Positions 1 through 6,688 of a DNA stretch of 36,262 bases are shown piece by piece. Origin of the DNA: an uncultured Sphingomonas sp. (GTDB lineage Bacteria; Pseudomonadota; Alphaproteobacteria; Sphingomonadales; Sphingomonadaceae); NCBI GenBank assembly GCA_913775975.1, contig CAJYLQ010000029.1, positions 1-36,262 on the forward strand. The letters are read 5' to 3'. Under the pieces are notes generated by a model. It was not told where the DNA came from. It made no database searches and saw only the letters and a list, made by a program, of their open reading frames with translations. The translations under genes and the position numbers were made by a program. Each line of letters begins with the position of its first letter. Within the stretch, counting starts at the first letter, position 1.

Positions 1-2
1 AG

Positions 3-1616
3 GAGGCGCGGACCAAGGCGACCGCCGAGCTGAAGAAGCTGAAGACGATGGCGCCGATGAGCGCCGAGGCGACGGTCGTGCGCAATTACCTCGACGTGCT
101 GCTGGGCCTGCCCTGGGGCAAGAAGTCGAAAATCAAGAAAGATATCGCGGCTGCGCAGGCGATCCTGGACCAGGATCACTATGCGCTGGAAAAGGTGAAG
201 GACCGGATCGTCGAATATCTCGGCGTGCAGGCGCGCACCAACAGGCTGAAGGGGCCGATCCTGTGCCTGGTCGGCCCGCCGGGCGTCGGCAAGACGAGCC
301 TGGGCCAGTCGATCGCCAAGGCGTGCGGGCGCGAGTTCATCCGCCAGTCGCTGGGCGGCGTGCGCGACGAGGCCGAGATTCGCGGCCATCGCCGCACCTA
401 TATCGGCTCGCTGCCGGGCAAGATCGTGACGAACCTGAAGAAGGCCGGCACATCCAACCCGCTGTTCCTGCTCGACGAGATCGACAAGCTGGGGCAGGAT
501 TTCCGCGGCGACCCCGCCTCGGCGCTGCTGGAGGTGTTGGACCCGGAGCAGAACGCGAAGTTCAACGATCACTATCTGGAGATCGATATCGATCTGTCGG
601 ACGTGATGTTCGTATGCACCGCGAACACGCTGAACCTGCCGCAGCCTTTGCTGGACCGGATGGAGATCATCCGACTGGAGGGTTATACCGAGGACGAGAA
701 GGTCGAGATCGCCGAGCGGCATCTGGTGGCCAAGCAGGTCGAGGCGCATGGCCTGAAGCCGGGCGAGTTCACGCTGACGCAAGATGGGCTGCGCGCGTTG
801 ATCCAGCGCTACACCCGCGAGGCGGGCGTGCGGACGCTGGAGCGCGAGATCGCGAAGCTGGCGAGGAAGGCGCTGCGCCGCATCCTTGAGGGCAAGGCCG
901 AGAGCGTCACGGTGACGCCCGAAAACCTGCATGAGTTCGCGGGCGTGCAGAAATTCCGCCACGGCCTGTCGGAGACGGAGCATCAGATCGGCGCCGTTAC
1001 CGGCCTCGCCTGGACCGAGGTCGGCGGCGAATTGCTGACGATCGAGTCGGTGACGGTCGGCGGCAAGGGCGCGATCAGGACGACCGGCAAGCTGGGCGAC
1101 GTGATGAAGGAGTCGGTCGAGGCGGCGTGGAGCTACGTCAAGGCGCGGGCGCCCAGCTATGGCATCAAGCCGTCGCTGTTCCACCGCAAGGACGTGCATA
1201 TCCATCTGCCCGAGGGCGCGGTGCCGAAGGACGGGCCGTCGGCGGGCATCGGCATCGTCACGTCGATCGTCTCGACGCTGACCGGCGTGCCGGTGCGCCG
1301 CGAGGTGGCGATGACGGGCGAGGTTACGCTGCGCGGCCGCGTGCTGCCGATCGGCGGGCTGAAGGAAAAGCTGCTCGCGGCGCTGCGCGGCGGCATTACG
1401 ACGGTGCTGATCCCGCAGGAGAACGAGAAGGACCTGGCCGACATTCCCGCTAACGTGAAGGCGGGGCTGACGATCGTGCCGGTCGGCCATGTCGACGAGG
1501 TGCTGCGGCTGGCGCTGACCGAGCCGTTGCAGGCGATCGACTGGACCGATGCGGACGAACTGGCGGCGACCCCGCCGCCGGGCGTGGCGCCGGCGGGGGG
1601 CGAGCTACATCATTGA
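3..1616 (+). CDS. lon: Lon ATP-dependent protease, 3' portion (5' end outside window)
   Basis: Lon is a cytosolic AAA+ serine protease that unfolds and degrades misfolded and regulatory proteins. The frame is open from base 3 with Lon-like residues before the internal ATG at 48, so the gene starts outside the window. Visible parts are the end of the N-terminal domain, the AAA+ module with Walker [10 protein letters not shown] (codons near 273-299), a Walker B-type LFLLDEIDK, and the C-terminal S16 protease domain. The catalytic Ser of KDGPSAG is codon 1239-1241 and the catalytic Lys of GGLKEK is codon 1362-1364, so the enzyme looks intact. It ends with a short Pro/Gly-rich tail. hup follows, a classic lon neighbour. 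A hairpin without a T-tract lies just downstream. Identification is secure. Confidence 0.98.
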   Translation, partial: EARTKATAELKKLKTMAPMSAEATVVRNYLDVLLGLPWGKKSKIKKDIAAAQAILDQDHYALEKVKDRIVEYLGVQARTNRLKGPILCLVGPPGVGKTSLGQSIAKACGREFIRQSLGGVRDEAEIRGHRRTYIGSLPGKIVTNLKKAGTSNPLFLLDEIDKLGQDFRGDPASALLEVLDPEQNAKFNDHYLEIDIDLSDVMFVCTANTLNLPQPLLDRMEIIRLEGYTEDEKVEIAERHLVAKQVEAHGLKPGEFTLTQDGLRALIQRYTREAGVRTLEREIAKLARKALRRILEGKAESVTVTPENLHEFAGVQKFRHGLSETEHQIGAVTGLAWTEVGGELLTIESVTVGGKGAIRTTGKLGDVMKESVEAAWSYVKARAPSYGIKPSLFHRKDVHIHLPEGAVPKDGPSAGIGIVTSIVSTLTGVPVRREVAMTGEVTLRGRVLPIGGLKEKLLAALRGGITTVLIPQENEKDLADIPANVKAGLTIVPVGHVDEVLRLALTEPLQAIDWTDADELAATPPPGVAPAGGELHH

Positions 1617-1631
1617 TCTGCCGGCCGATGG

Positions 1632-1670
1632 TTGCCGCGCGCCGGTCCGTCACGGTCCGGGGCGCGGCAA
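1632..1670 (+). terminator. Hairpin downstream of lon
   Basis: Inverted repeat TTGCCGCGC (1632-1640) with GCGCGGCAA (1662-1670), a perfect 9-bp stem whose 21-nt interior can pair further (CCGG/CCGG). It begins 15 bases after the lon stop. No T-run follows, so it may be a weak terminator or an mRNA 3'-end stabiliser. Confidence 0.5.
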
Positions 1671-1691
1671 AGCATTGCAACATCGGCATGG

Positions 1692-1721
1692 TTGACTTGG
1701 TGTGGTCCACCGCTCTTTAAT
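1692..1721 (+). promoter_or_regulatory. Sigma-70-type promoter of hup
   Basis: TTGACT (1692-1697), an 18-bp spacer and TTTAAT (1716-1721) fit the -35/-10 consensus at 5 of 6 positions each. Transcription would start near 1728, leaving a leader of about 60 nt before the hup ATG. hup can therefore be expressed independently of lon. Confidence 0.65.
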
Positions 1722-1789
1722 GGCCACTTGCGCGCGGTGATATTGCCGCGCGGAGGGATTCGCTTGGCTTTCTTGGGGGGACGATTTCG

Positions 1790-2062
1790 ATGAACAAGCA
1801 GGAGCTGATCGCGACGGTCGCCGACACATCGGGGCTGGCGCGCAGCGATGCGGCGCGCGCGGTCGAGGCCGTATTCGACGCCATTTCCGCCAGCCTGAAG
1901 AAGGGCGACGAGGTCAGGCTGGTCGGGTTCGGCACCTTTTCCGTTTCGCGGCGCAAGGCCTCGACCGGGCGCAACCCGCGCACCGGTGAGCCGATGACGA
2001 TCAAGGCGTCCACCCAGCCCAAGTTCAAGGCCGGCAAGATCCTGAAGGATTCGGTCAACTAG
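1790..2062 (+). CDS. hup: HU-family DNA-binding protein
   Basis: A 90-residue HU/IHF-family nucleoid protein that bends and compacts DNA non-specifically as a dimer. The N-terminal helices begin MNKQELIATV. The family signature spans about residues 46-65 (GFGTFSV followed by the GRNPRTGEP arm tip, including the intercalating-proline region), and the C-terminus KAGKILKDSVN is typical. Length equals the family norm. A strong purine-rich ribosome site (GGGGGGAC) lies about 9 bases before the ATG. It sits directly after lon, as in many proteobacteria, with its own promoter at 1692-1721. HU rather than IHF is favoured by length and the lon linkage. Confidence 0.97.
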   Translation: MNKQELIATVADTSGLARSDAARAVEAVFDAISASLKKGDEVRLVGFGTFSVSRRKASTGRNPRTGEPMTIKASTQPKFKAGKILKDSVN

Positions 2063-2066
2063 GGGC

Positions 2067-2095
2067 TGGACAGGCGAGGGGGCCTCGATTAACAG
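2067..2095 (+). promoter_or_regulatory. Probable tRNA-Val promoter
   Basis: TGGACA (2067-2072), a 17-bp spacer and TAACAG (2090-2095), with a predicted start about 12 bases before the tRNA. It matches the consensus only partly and is supported mainly by spacing and position. It overlaps the bases right after the hup stop. Confidence 0.4.
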
Positions 2096-2114
2096 GCCGC
2101 CTCCCGCACGGGAT

Positions 2115-2189
2115 GGGCGCGTAGCTCAGCGGTAGAGCACACCCTTCACACGGGTGGGGTCACAGGTTCAATCCCTGTCGCGCCCACCA
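2115..2189 (+). tRNA. tRNA-Val (anticodon CAC)
   Basis: A complete cloverleaf can be folded: acceptor GGGCGCG/CGCGCCC, D-stem GCTC/GAGC, anticodon stem CACCC/GGGTG with loop TTCACAC (anticodon CAC, reads GTG), T-stem ACAGG/CCTGT with loop TTCAATC, discriminator A and encoded CCA (2187-2189). It is 75 nt long and is followed by a strong terminator at 2203-2243. Confidence 0.97.
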
Positions 2190-2202
2190 TCCCGACGGTT
2201 CT

Positions 2203-2243
2203 AAAACGGCCCGCCCCTCGGCATCTGAGCGGCGGGCCGTTTT
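2203..2243. terminator. Bidirectional intrinsic terminator
   Basis: A perfect 13-bp stem AAAACGGCCCGCC (2203-2215) / GGCGGGCCGTTTT (2231-2243) with a 15-nt loop. It gives a T-tract on both strands. It ends tRNA-Val on the plus strand and the membrane-protein gene whose stop is at 2258 on the minus strand. Confidence 0.85.
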
Positions 2244-2257
2244 GCGTCTGGCGCGGA

Positions 2258-3280
2258 TCAGGCGCCGGTTCGGGCAAGTCCGACGCGCCATGCGACGAGT
2301 GCAAGGAACGGCTCCGGCTCGTCGAGGCGGATCGCCACGGCGGTGTAGCGCCGGCCCGGCCGCCACCGATGCGAAAGAGGCGCGCCGTGGAGCCGGATCA
2401 GCACATTGGGCCAGGCGAGGAGCGCGGCATTGAGCGTCGTTGGTGCCTTCACCGTTGTTCCCTCGAAGGCCGTGTCGATCCCCGCGATCGCGTCGAACGG
2501 GATGAGGCGGTCGATCAGGAAGCCCGCGCGGACCCTTACGCCCTCGGCGGTGACGAGCACGGGGCGGAAGCGGAACGACTTGATGAGGCCGATCACGTAA
2601 ACCAGCCCGACATCGCTCAGCACGAACATGATTAGCGCCGCGCTGCCGCTCCAGTGCGAGAGGAGCAGGTGATAGACGCCCGCCTCGATCACCGACAGGA
2701 TCAGCAGCGCGGCGCACATCGGCGTCAGATGGCGGTGGTAGGAAAAGGCGCGGGCGCCGTCCGGCACGTCGGCCGGGCCGCCCCAGCGGAACAGCGCGAT
2801 GTGGAGGACGGAAAGCTCGGCCAGCGCTAGGCGGAGGAGCATGGGTGGGACGATCGTCTCCGCCAGCGCCCGCCAGCGCGCCGGCCGGGAGCCATGATCG
2901 GCGCGCCACGCGCGGCGGCCGGCGAGGGCGGCGAGGGCGACATGCCCGAGCAGGGCGCAGGCCATCGCCACCAGTACCGGCGGCATAGCCCATAGCGCGG
3001 CGCGCAGCGGGGCGGGCGCGGCGATCCAGACGGTCAGGCTGGCCGTCGCCAGCGCCGCGATGACGGCGGACGGGGCTGGCCGCGCGGGCGCGGTGCGCGC
3101 GACGAGTGCCAGCATAATCGTGTCCGCCGCGACCCAGAGGAACAGGAGCGCGGCGGTGGCGGGAAAGGCGGCGGCGAGCGGCGTCCGCGCAGCGATGCCC
3201 GCCAGCGCGATCAGCAGGGGCGGCGCGACGGCGGCCGCGATCCGCCGCCTGGTCCATAAGGTTTCGGTGCCGCCGTCCAT
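2258..3280 (-). CDS. Integral membrane protein with C-terminal PH-like segment, unknown function
   Basis: A protein of about 340 residues that I cannot assign to a named family. The first two thirds hold several hydrophobic helices (for example around LLIALAGIAA, AALLFLWVAADTIMLALVA, LVAMACALLGHVALAALA and the pair ending LVYVIGLIKSF). The final ~90 residues are soluble and alternate short hydrophobic strands (VLVTAEGVRVR, LIPFDAIAGIDTAF, AVAIRLDEPEPFLALV), resembling a bacterial PH domain; this is inference. The ATG at 3280 was preferred over an upstream TTG at 3310 because it is a normal start and the extra ten residues look non-coding. It converges on tRNA-Val across the shared terminator and lies downstream of the DUF808 gene on the same strand, 114 bases away. 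Confidence 0.75.
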   Translation of the reverse strand: MDGGTETLWTRRRIAAAVAPPLLIALAGIAARTPLAAAFPATAALLFLWVAADTIMLALVARTAPARPAPSAVIAALATASLTVWIAAPAPLRAALWAMPPVLVAMACALLGHVALAALAGRRAWRADHGSRPARWRALAETIVPPMLLRLALAELSVLHIALFRWGGPADVPDGARAFSYHRHLTPMCAALLILSVIEAGVYHLLLSHWSGSAALIMFVLSDVGLVYVIGLIKSFRFRPVLVTAEGVRVRAGFLIDRLIPFDAIAGIDTAFEGTTVKAPTTLNAALLAWPNVLIRLHGAPLSHRWRPGRRYTAVAIRLDEPEPFLALVAWRVGLARTGA

Positions 3281-3394
3281 GCCCGCCCCCGTGCTTGCCG
3301 TGCGCCGCAAGTGTGACGCGGTGGCGCGGGGGTAGCAAGGGCGCTTGGCGAGGCGGCGGCGGCCGGGGCGGGGGCGTGTTCCGAACTGCCGGCC

Positions 3395-4345
3395 TCAATG
3401 CGCGGCGGGTGCGGCCTTGCGGCGGGGGACGAGGTGCAGGACGCCCGCGATCATGCCGCCGACGATCAGGCCGACGATGCCCGATCCGATCGCGGTGACG
3501 ATCCAGGCTATGACGCCGTGCAGGCCGGGCACCGCGCCCGCCGCGCCCTCCGCGATGCCGTGGATGAGGTGTTCCGGCTGGGTCAGGCCGAAGCTGGCGA
3601 GGCCGTGGACGATGATCCCGCCGCCGACCCAGATCATCGCGGCGGTGCCGATGACGGACAGGGCGGACATGATGACCGGCATCGCGCGCACCATGCCGCG
3701 TCCCAGCGCCTGGACGGCGGGCGAGGATCGTCCGGCAAGGTGCAGGCCGATATCGTCCAGCTTCACGATCAGCCCCACCGCGCCATAGACGCCGGCGGTG
3801 ATCGCCAGCGCAACGATGGCAAGCGCGGCGGCCTGTTGCACGATGCCGCCGCCCGCGACCTCCGCCAGCGCGATCGCCATGATCTCCGCCGACAGGATGA
3901 AATCGGTGCGGATCGCACCCGCGATCGTCTTCTTCTCCAGCGCCTCGGCGCTTTCGGCGCGGGCGGTATCGGCGGTCTCGTGATGGCCGCCGCCCATCGC
4001 CTCGATCAGCTTTTCCGCGCCCTCGAACGACAGATAGGCGCCGCCGACCATCAGCAGCGGGGTGAGCGCCCAAGGTGCGAAGGCGCTGAGCAGCAGCGCG
4101 ATCGGCAGCAGGATGAGGATCTTGTTGCGGATCGAGCCGAGCGCGATGCGCCAGATGATCGGCAGCTCGCGCGCGGGGCTGAGCCCGGTGACGTAGCGGG
4201 GCGTGACGGCAGCATCGTCGATGACGACGCCCGCCGCCTTCGCCCCCGCACGGCCGGCGGCGGCGCCGACATCGTCGATCGACGCGGCGGCGAGGCGCGT
4301 GATGGCGGCGACGTCGTCGAGCAACGCGGCGAGGCCCGATGGCAT
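3395..4345 (-). CDS. DUF808 (YedI-like) inner-membrane protein
   Basis: A 316-residue DUF808/YedI-family membrane protein; the molecular function is not established. The N-terminus (MPSGLAALLDDVAAITRLAA) and the segment VIDDAAVTPRYVTGLSPARELPI are hallmarks of the family, followed by IALGSIRNKILILLPIALLL and further hydrophobic helices up to the end (GSGIVGLIVGGMIAGVLHLV). Length is normal. The ATG at 4345 was chosen because an AGGGGAA ribosome site precedes it; the frame stays open upstream to 4402, but those residues are not family-like. The gene diverges from the LuxR-type regulator at 4498, with about 150 bases between them that must hold both promoters. No -35/-10 pair there is convincing. 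Confidence 0.9.
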   Translation of the reverse strand: MPSGLAALLDDVAAITRLAAASIDDVGAAAGRAGAKAAGVVIDDAAVTPRYVTGLSPARELPIIWRIALGSIRNKILILLPIALLLSAFAPWALTPLLMVGGAYLSFEGAEKLIEAMGGGHHETADTARAESAEALEKKTIAGAIRTDFILSAEIMAIALAEVAGGGIVQQAAALAIVALAITAGVYGAVGLIVKLDDIGLHLAGRSSPAVQALGRGMVRAMPVIMSALSVIGTAAMIWVGGGIIVHGLASFGLTQPEHLIHGIAEGAAGAVPGLHGVIAWIVTAIGSGIVGLIVGGMIAGVLHLVPRRKAAPAAH

Positions 4346-4497
4346 GATGGTGTTCCCCTGTGATTCGCCTAACCGTCTGTGCGCAATCGCCTTCGCTGAC
4401 AATCCCGGAACGATCCCTCCGAAATGGATACGACTCGCCCTCGCGGGGGTCGGCGGCGGCCCGCTAGGGCGGCATCGATGCGAGTGCGAGCAGCGTA

Positions 4498-5028
4498 ATG
4501 GACGATCGGGTGGCGGCCCTCAGCCAGCGGCAGCGCGAATGCCTGCGGCTCGTGGCGCAGGGGTTCGAGGCCAAGGAGATCGGCCGCGCGCTCGGCATTT
4601 CCGACCTGACCGTGAAGAACCACCTGAGCGCCGCGCGCGCGACGCTTGGCGTGGCGCGCAGCATCGAGGCGGCGCGGATCGTGATACGCGCGGAGGCGCG
4701 CGCGGCGGAGGCTGGCGACGGGGCGCGTGCTGACGCTGGTGCTTCGGGTACTAGTACCCCGGCGGGGATAGCGGACCGGGCCTATTTTCCGGTCGACGGG
4801 GCGGGCCAGCCGGAAACGGTGGGCGACGATGGCGAGGGCTTGCGGGACGGGGGCGTATGGAACCCGGACTGGCTGGCCGACGCCGCGCCGCTCGACCGCC
4901 CGGCGCGAAGGGGCCATCGGAACGATCTGGGGATCGGCGCCAGGCTTGCCATCGTCGTCATTCTGACCGTGCTGCTGATCGCGGCGGTCGGCTTCTTCGT
5001 CGATGCGAGCCGGGGGCTTCGTTTCTGA
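4498..5028 (+). CDS. LuxR-type HTH protein with C-terminal membrane anchor
   Basis: A 176-residue protein with an unusual layout. Residues about 6-62 form a GerE/LuxR-type helix-turn-helix (LSQRQRECLRLVAQGFEAKEIG, then LGISDLTVKNHLSAARATLG). Residues about 65-140 are low-complexity, Ala/Gly/Asp-rich and probably disordered. Residues about 145-167 are one hydrophobic helix (IGARLAIVVILTVLLIAAVGFF), followed by a nine-residue tail. No receiver, PAS or autoinducer-binding domain is present. I infer a DNA-binding domain tethered to the inner membrane, cytoplasm-facing N-terminus, with release or membrane signalling possible. The Shine-Dalgarno is weak. It heads a plus-strand group with the coiled-coil protein at 5089, 60 bases on. 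Target genes cannot be deduced. Confidence 0.85.
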   Translation: MDDRVAALSQRQRECLRLVAQGFEAKEIGRALGISDLTVKNHLSAARATLGVARSIEAARIVIRAEARAAEAGDGARADAGASGTSTPAGIADRAYFPVDGAGQPETVGDDGEGLRDGGVWNPDWLADAAPLDRPARRGHRNDLGIGARLAIVVILTVLLIAAVGFFVDASRGLRF

Positions 5029-5088
5029 TGGACCGGGCATCACCCGCCACCCCGTTCTTCGCCGGGGCGGCACCGGAGACCTGCTGCC

Positions 5089-5448
5089 ATGACGACCATC
5101 GCCCCCGCCGCCGCCTACAAGATCGCCACGCGCCTGACCGACCTGGAGCGGGAGATCGACCTGGCCGCACGCTCCAGCGCGCGGCTGCCGGCGGACTTGC
5201 TGGAGGAACTGGCGCGCGCCGGCGCCTCGCCGATCGAGGCGCAGCGGGTGGTGAGCGCCGCCGCCGAGACGTTCAGCGCGCTGGTCGAGGCGCGCGGCCG
5301 GGTGGCGCGGGCGCATGGCGCGCTGCTCGCCTATGCCAAGGACCAGGGGCTGACGCAGGCCTATGGCGACCAGTTCGAATGCCACGACATGGTCAGGAGC
5401 CTGGGCGAGCAGGCGTCCGCCGAGGTGGTGCGCATCATCGCCGCCTGA
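5089..5448 (+). CDS. Small helical/coiled-coil protein, unknown function
   Basis: A 119-residue soluble, almost wholly alpha-helical protein with heptad-like spacing (LTDLEREIDLAARSSARLPA, then IEAQRVVSAAAETFSALVEA). I do not recognise the family. There is no signal peptide, membrane helix or nucleotide-binding motif. Two short polar stretches and one Cys near residue 99 (FECHDM) stand out. A GGAG about 11 bases before the ATG supports the start. It follows the membrane-anchored HTH protein by 60 bases and is followed at 43 bases by a membrane protein, so co-transcription is likely. The low-complexity acidic character would suit a protein-protein adaptor, but that is only a guess. Confidence 0.75.
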   Translation: MTTIAPAAAYKIATRLTDLEREIDLAARSSARLPADLLEELARAGASPIEAQRVVSAAAETFSALVEARGRVARAHGALLAYAKDQGLTQAYGDQFECHDMVRSLGEQASAEVVRIIAA

Positions 5449-5491
5449 CCGCGCGGCCATGCCGCCGGGCGCCGATCGGCGGCCCGGCGGC

Positions 5492-5992
5492 ATGATTCGC
5501 ATCCTGTTCTTCTACGTCCTGCTGCTGGCCGCTTGCGGCTATGCCGGCCGGCGGGGCGGCGCGCCGGAGCGGTGCGTCGCCGCCGCGCTGATCGCCGCGA
5601 CGCTCGCCACCTGGGCGGCGGCGATCGGCTTTCACGGCAGCCGCGCGGGTCATTTCATCGAGGTGGAATATGTCGTCCTCGCGATCGATGCGCTGCTGGT
5701 GCTCGTGCTGCTGGCGGTCGCGCTGTGCGCGGACAGGTTCTGGCCGTTATGGATGACGGCGCTCCACGCATTCGGCGTGGTTGGCCATGTCGCGAAGGCG
5801 ATCGCGCCGGAGATCCTGCCCAATGTCTATCAGGCGGCGCACGTCTTCTCCGCCTATCCGGGGCTGGTGCTGCTGATCTGGGCGACGCGCCGCCACCAGT
5901 TGAGGCTGCGCCGGACGGGGCACGACGCATCCTGGTCGATCTGCTGGCGACCGTCGATCCCGCGCCGGCGGAGGAGCGCGCCGACCGTCTGA
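5492..5992 (+). CDS. Four-helix membrane protein, unknown function
   Basis: A protein of up to 166 residues with four predicted membrane helices: RILFFYVLLLAACGYA, CVAAALIAATLATWAAAIGF, VVLAIDALLVLVLLAVALCA and a last pair around WMTALHAFGVVGHVAKAIA and YPGLVLLIWATRR. I do not recognise a family. The ATG at 5492 was taken because the helix begins immediately; upstream in-frame residues are a shadow. The last ~22 residues (from HDASWS) are Arg/Pro-rich and coincide with the start of RadC-like coding in another frame, so the conserved protein probably ends near RLRRTG and the tail is incidental or reflects a small frameshift. Confidence 0.7.
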   Translation: MIRILFFYVLLLAACGYAGRRGGAPERCVAAALIAATLATWAAAIGFHGSRAGHFIEVEYVVLAIDALLVLVLLAVALCADRFWPLWMTALHAFGVVGHVAKAIAPEILPNVYQAAHVFSAYPGLVLLIWATRRHQLRLRRTGHDASWSICWRPSIPRRRRSAPTV

Positions 5993-5997
5993 TCGCG

Positions 5998-6537
5998 GTG
6001 TTCGGCGGGCTGGCGCCGGTGCTGGCGGCGGAGGAGGGCGTGCTGGTCGCGCTGTTGGGCGATCATCGTGCCGCACGCGCGATCACGGTGCAGGGCCGCG
6101 CGCTGGCCTGGACATTGCGCGAGGCGGCGATTGCCGGTGAGGTGATCGCGACGCGGCACGAACTGGTCCGCTATTGCCGGCAGACGATGGCGTTCCAGCC
6201 GGTGGAGACGCTGCGCGCCTTCTTCCTCGACGCGCGGCGCCGGCTGATCGCGGAGGAGGAGGTGGCGCGCGGCACGATGCGGTCGCTGGCGGTGGAGCCG
6301 CGCCAGATCCTGGCGCGCGCGCTTATCCTGGGGGCGAGCGGGATCGTCCTCGTCCACAACCATCCCAGCGGCGACCCCGTGCCGAGCGCCGCCGATCGCC
6401 GCTTCACCGCCCGGCTGGCGAGCGCGGCGCGGGCGCTGGACGTCATCGTCCACGATCACCTGATCGTGGCGCGCGACGGGCATGACCGGGTGGCGGTGAT
6501 CGCGGTCGCGGCGGAGAGCGATGTCATCGCATCGTAA
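5998..6537 (+). CDS. RadC-like JAB/MPN-domain protein
   Basis: The C-terminal half is a RadC-family JAB (JAMM-like) domain: EVARGTMRSL, ILGASGIVLVHNHPSGDPVP and SAADRRFTARL give the HxHPSGD...S..D metal-binding motif. RadC proteins were long linked to DNA repair, but that role was withdrawn in E. coli; the true function is unknown. Similarity to the RadC N-terminal helical region (LVDLLATVDPAPAEERADRL) reaches upstream to about 5926, yet the only in-frame starts are GTG 5998, ATG 5749 and GTG 5725. The last two lie deep inside the preceding membrane-protein gene. I use GTG 5998, six bases after that gene's stop, as the least conflicting start. The N-terminus is therefore unresolved; a CTG start or a frameshift is possible. 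Confidence 0.75.
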   Translation: MFGGLAPVLAAEEGVLVALLGDHRAARAITVQGRALAWTLREAAIAGEVIATRHELVRYCRQTMAFQPVETLRAFFLDARRRLIAEEEVARGTMRSLAVEPRQILARALILGASGIVLVHNHPSGDPVPSAADRRFTARLASAARALDVIVHDHLIVARDGHDRVAVIAVAAESDVIAS

Positions 6538-6549
6538 CACGGGCGTCAC
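6532..6549 (+). promoter_or_regulatory. Possible Pho-box-like direct repeat
   Basis: TCGTAAC, four bases, GCGTCAC: two 7-nt units at 11-base period, resembling a PhoB-binding half-site pair (consensus type CTGTCAT-N4-CTGTCAC). It overlaps the RadC-like stop codon and lies about 140 bases before the lipoprotein ATG. The first unit fits poorly and no -10 is evident at the expected spacing, so this is weak. Confidence 0.2.
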
Positions 6550-6688
6550 GAAAGAGACTTCGAATCCGCATCGAAGAGTCATGCAACGCATCTAGGCATC
6601 ATCCCCGTGATCGGGCGGGGGGCACCTTCCAGTCGATCCCGGGCGCTCGCGCCCGCACCAGAACAATCAGATCGACCGGGAGTTTTCC

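Noticed and set aside
3398..4363. A 321-residue plus-strand open frame over the DUF808 gene
   Set aside because: Translation is low-complexity (repeated Asp/Arg/Gly) and it is antisense to a recognised family.
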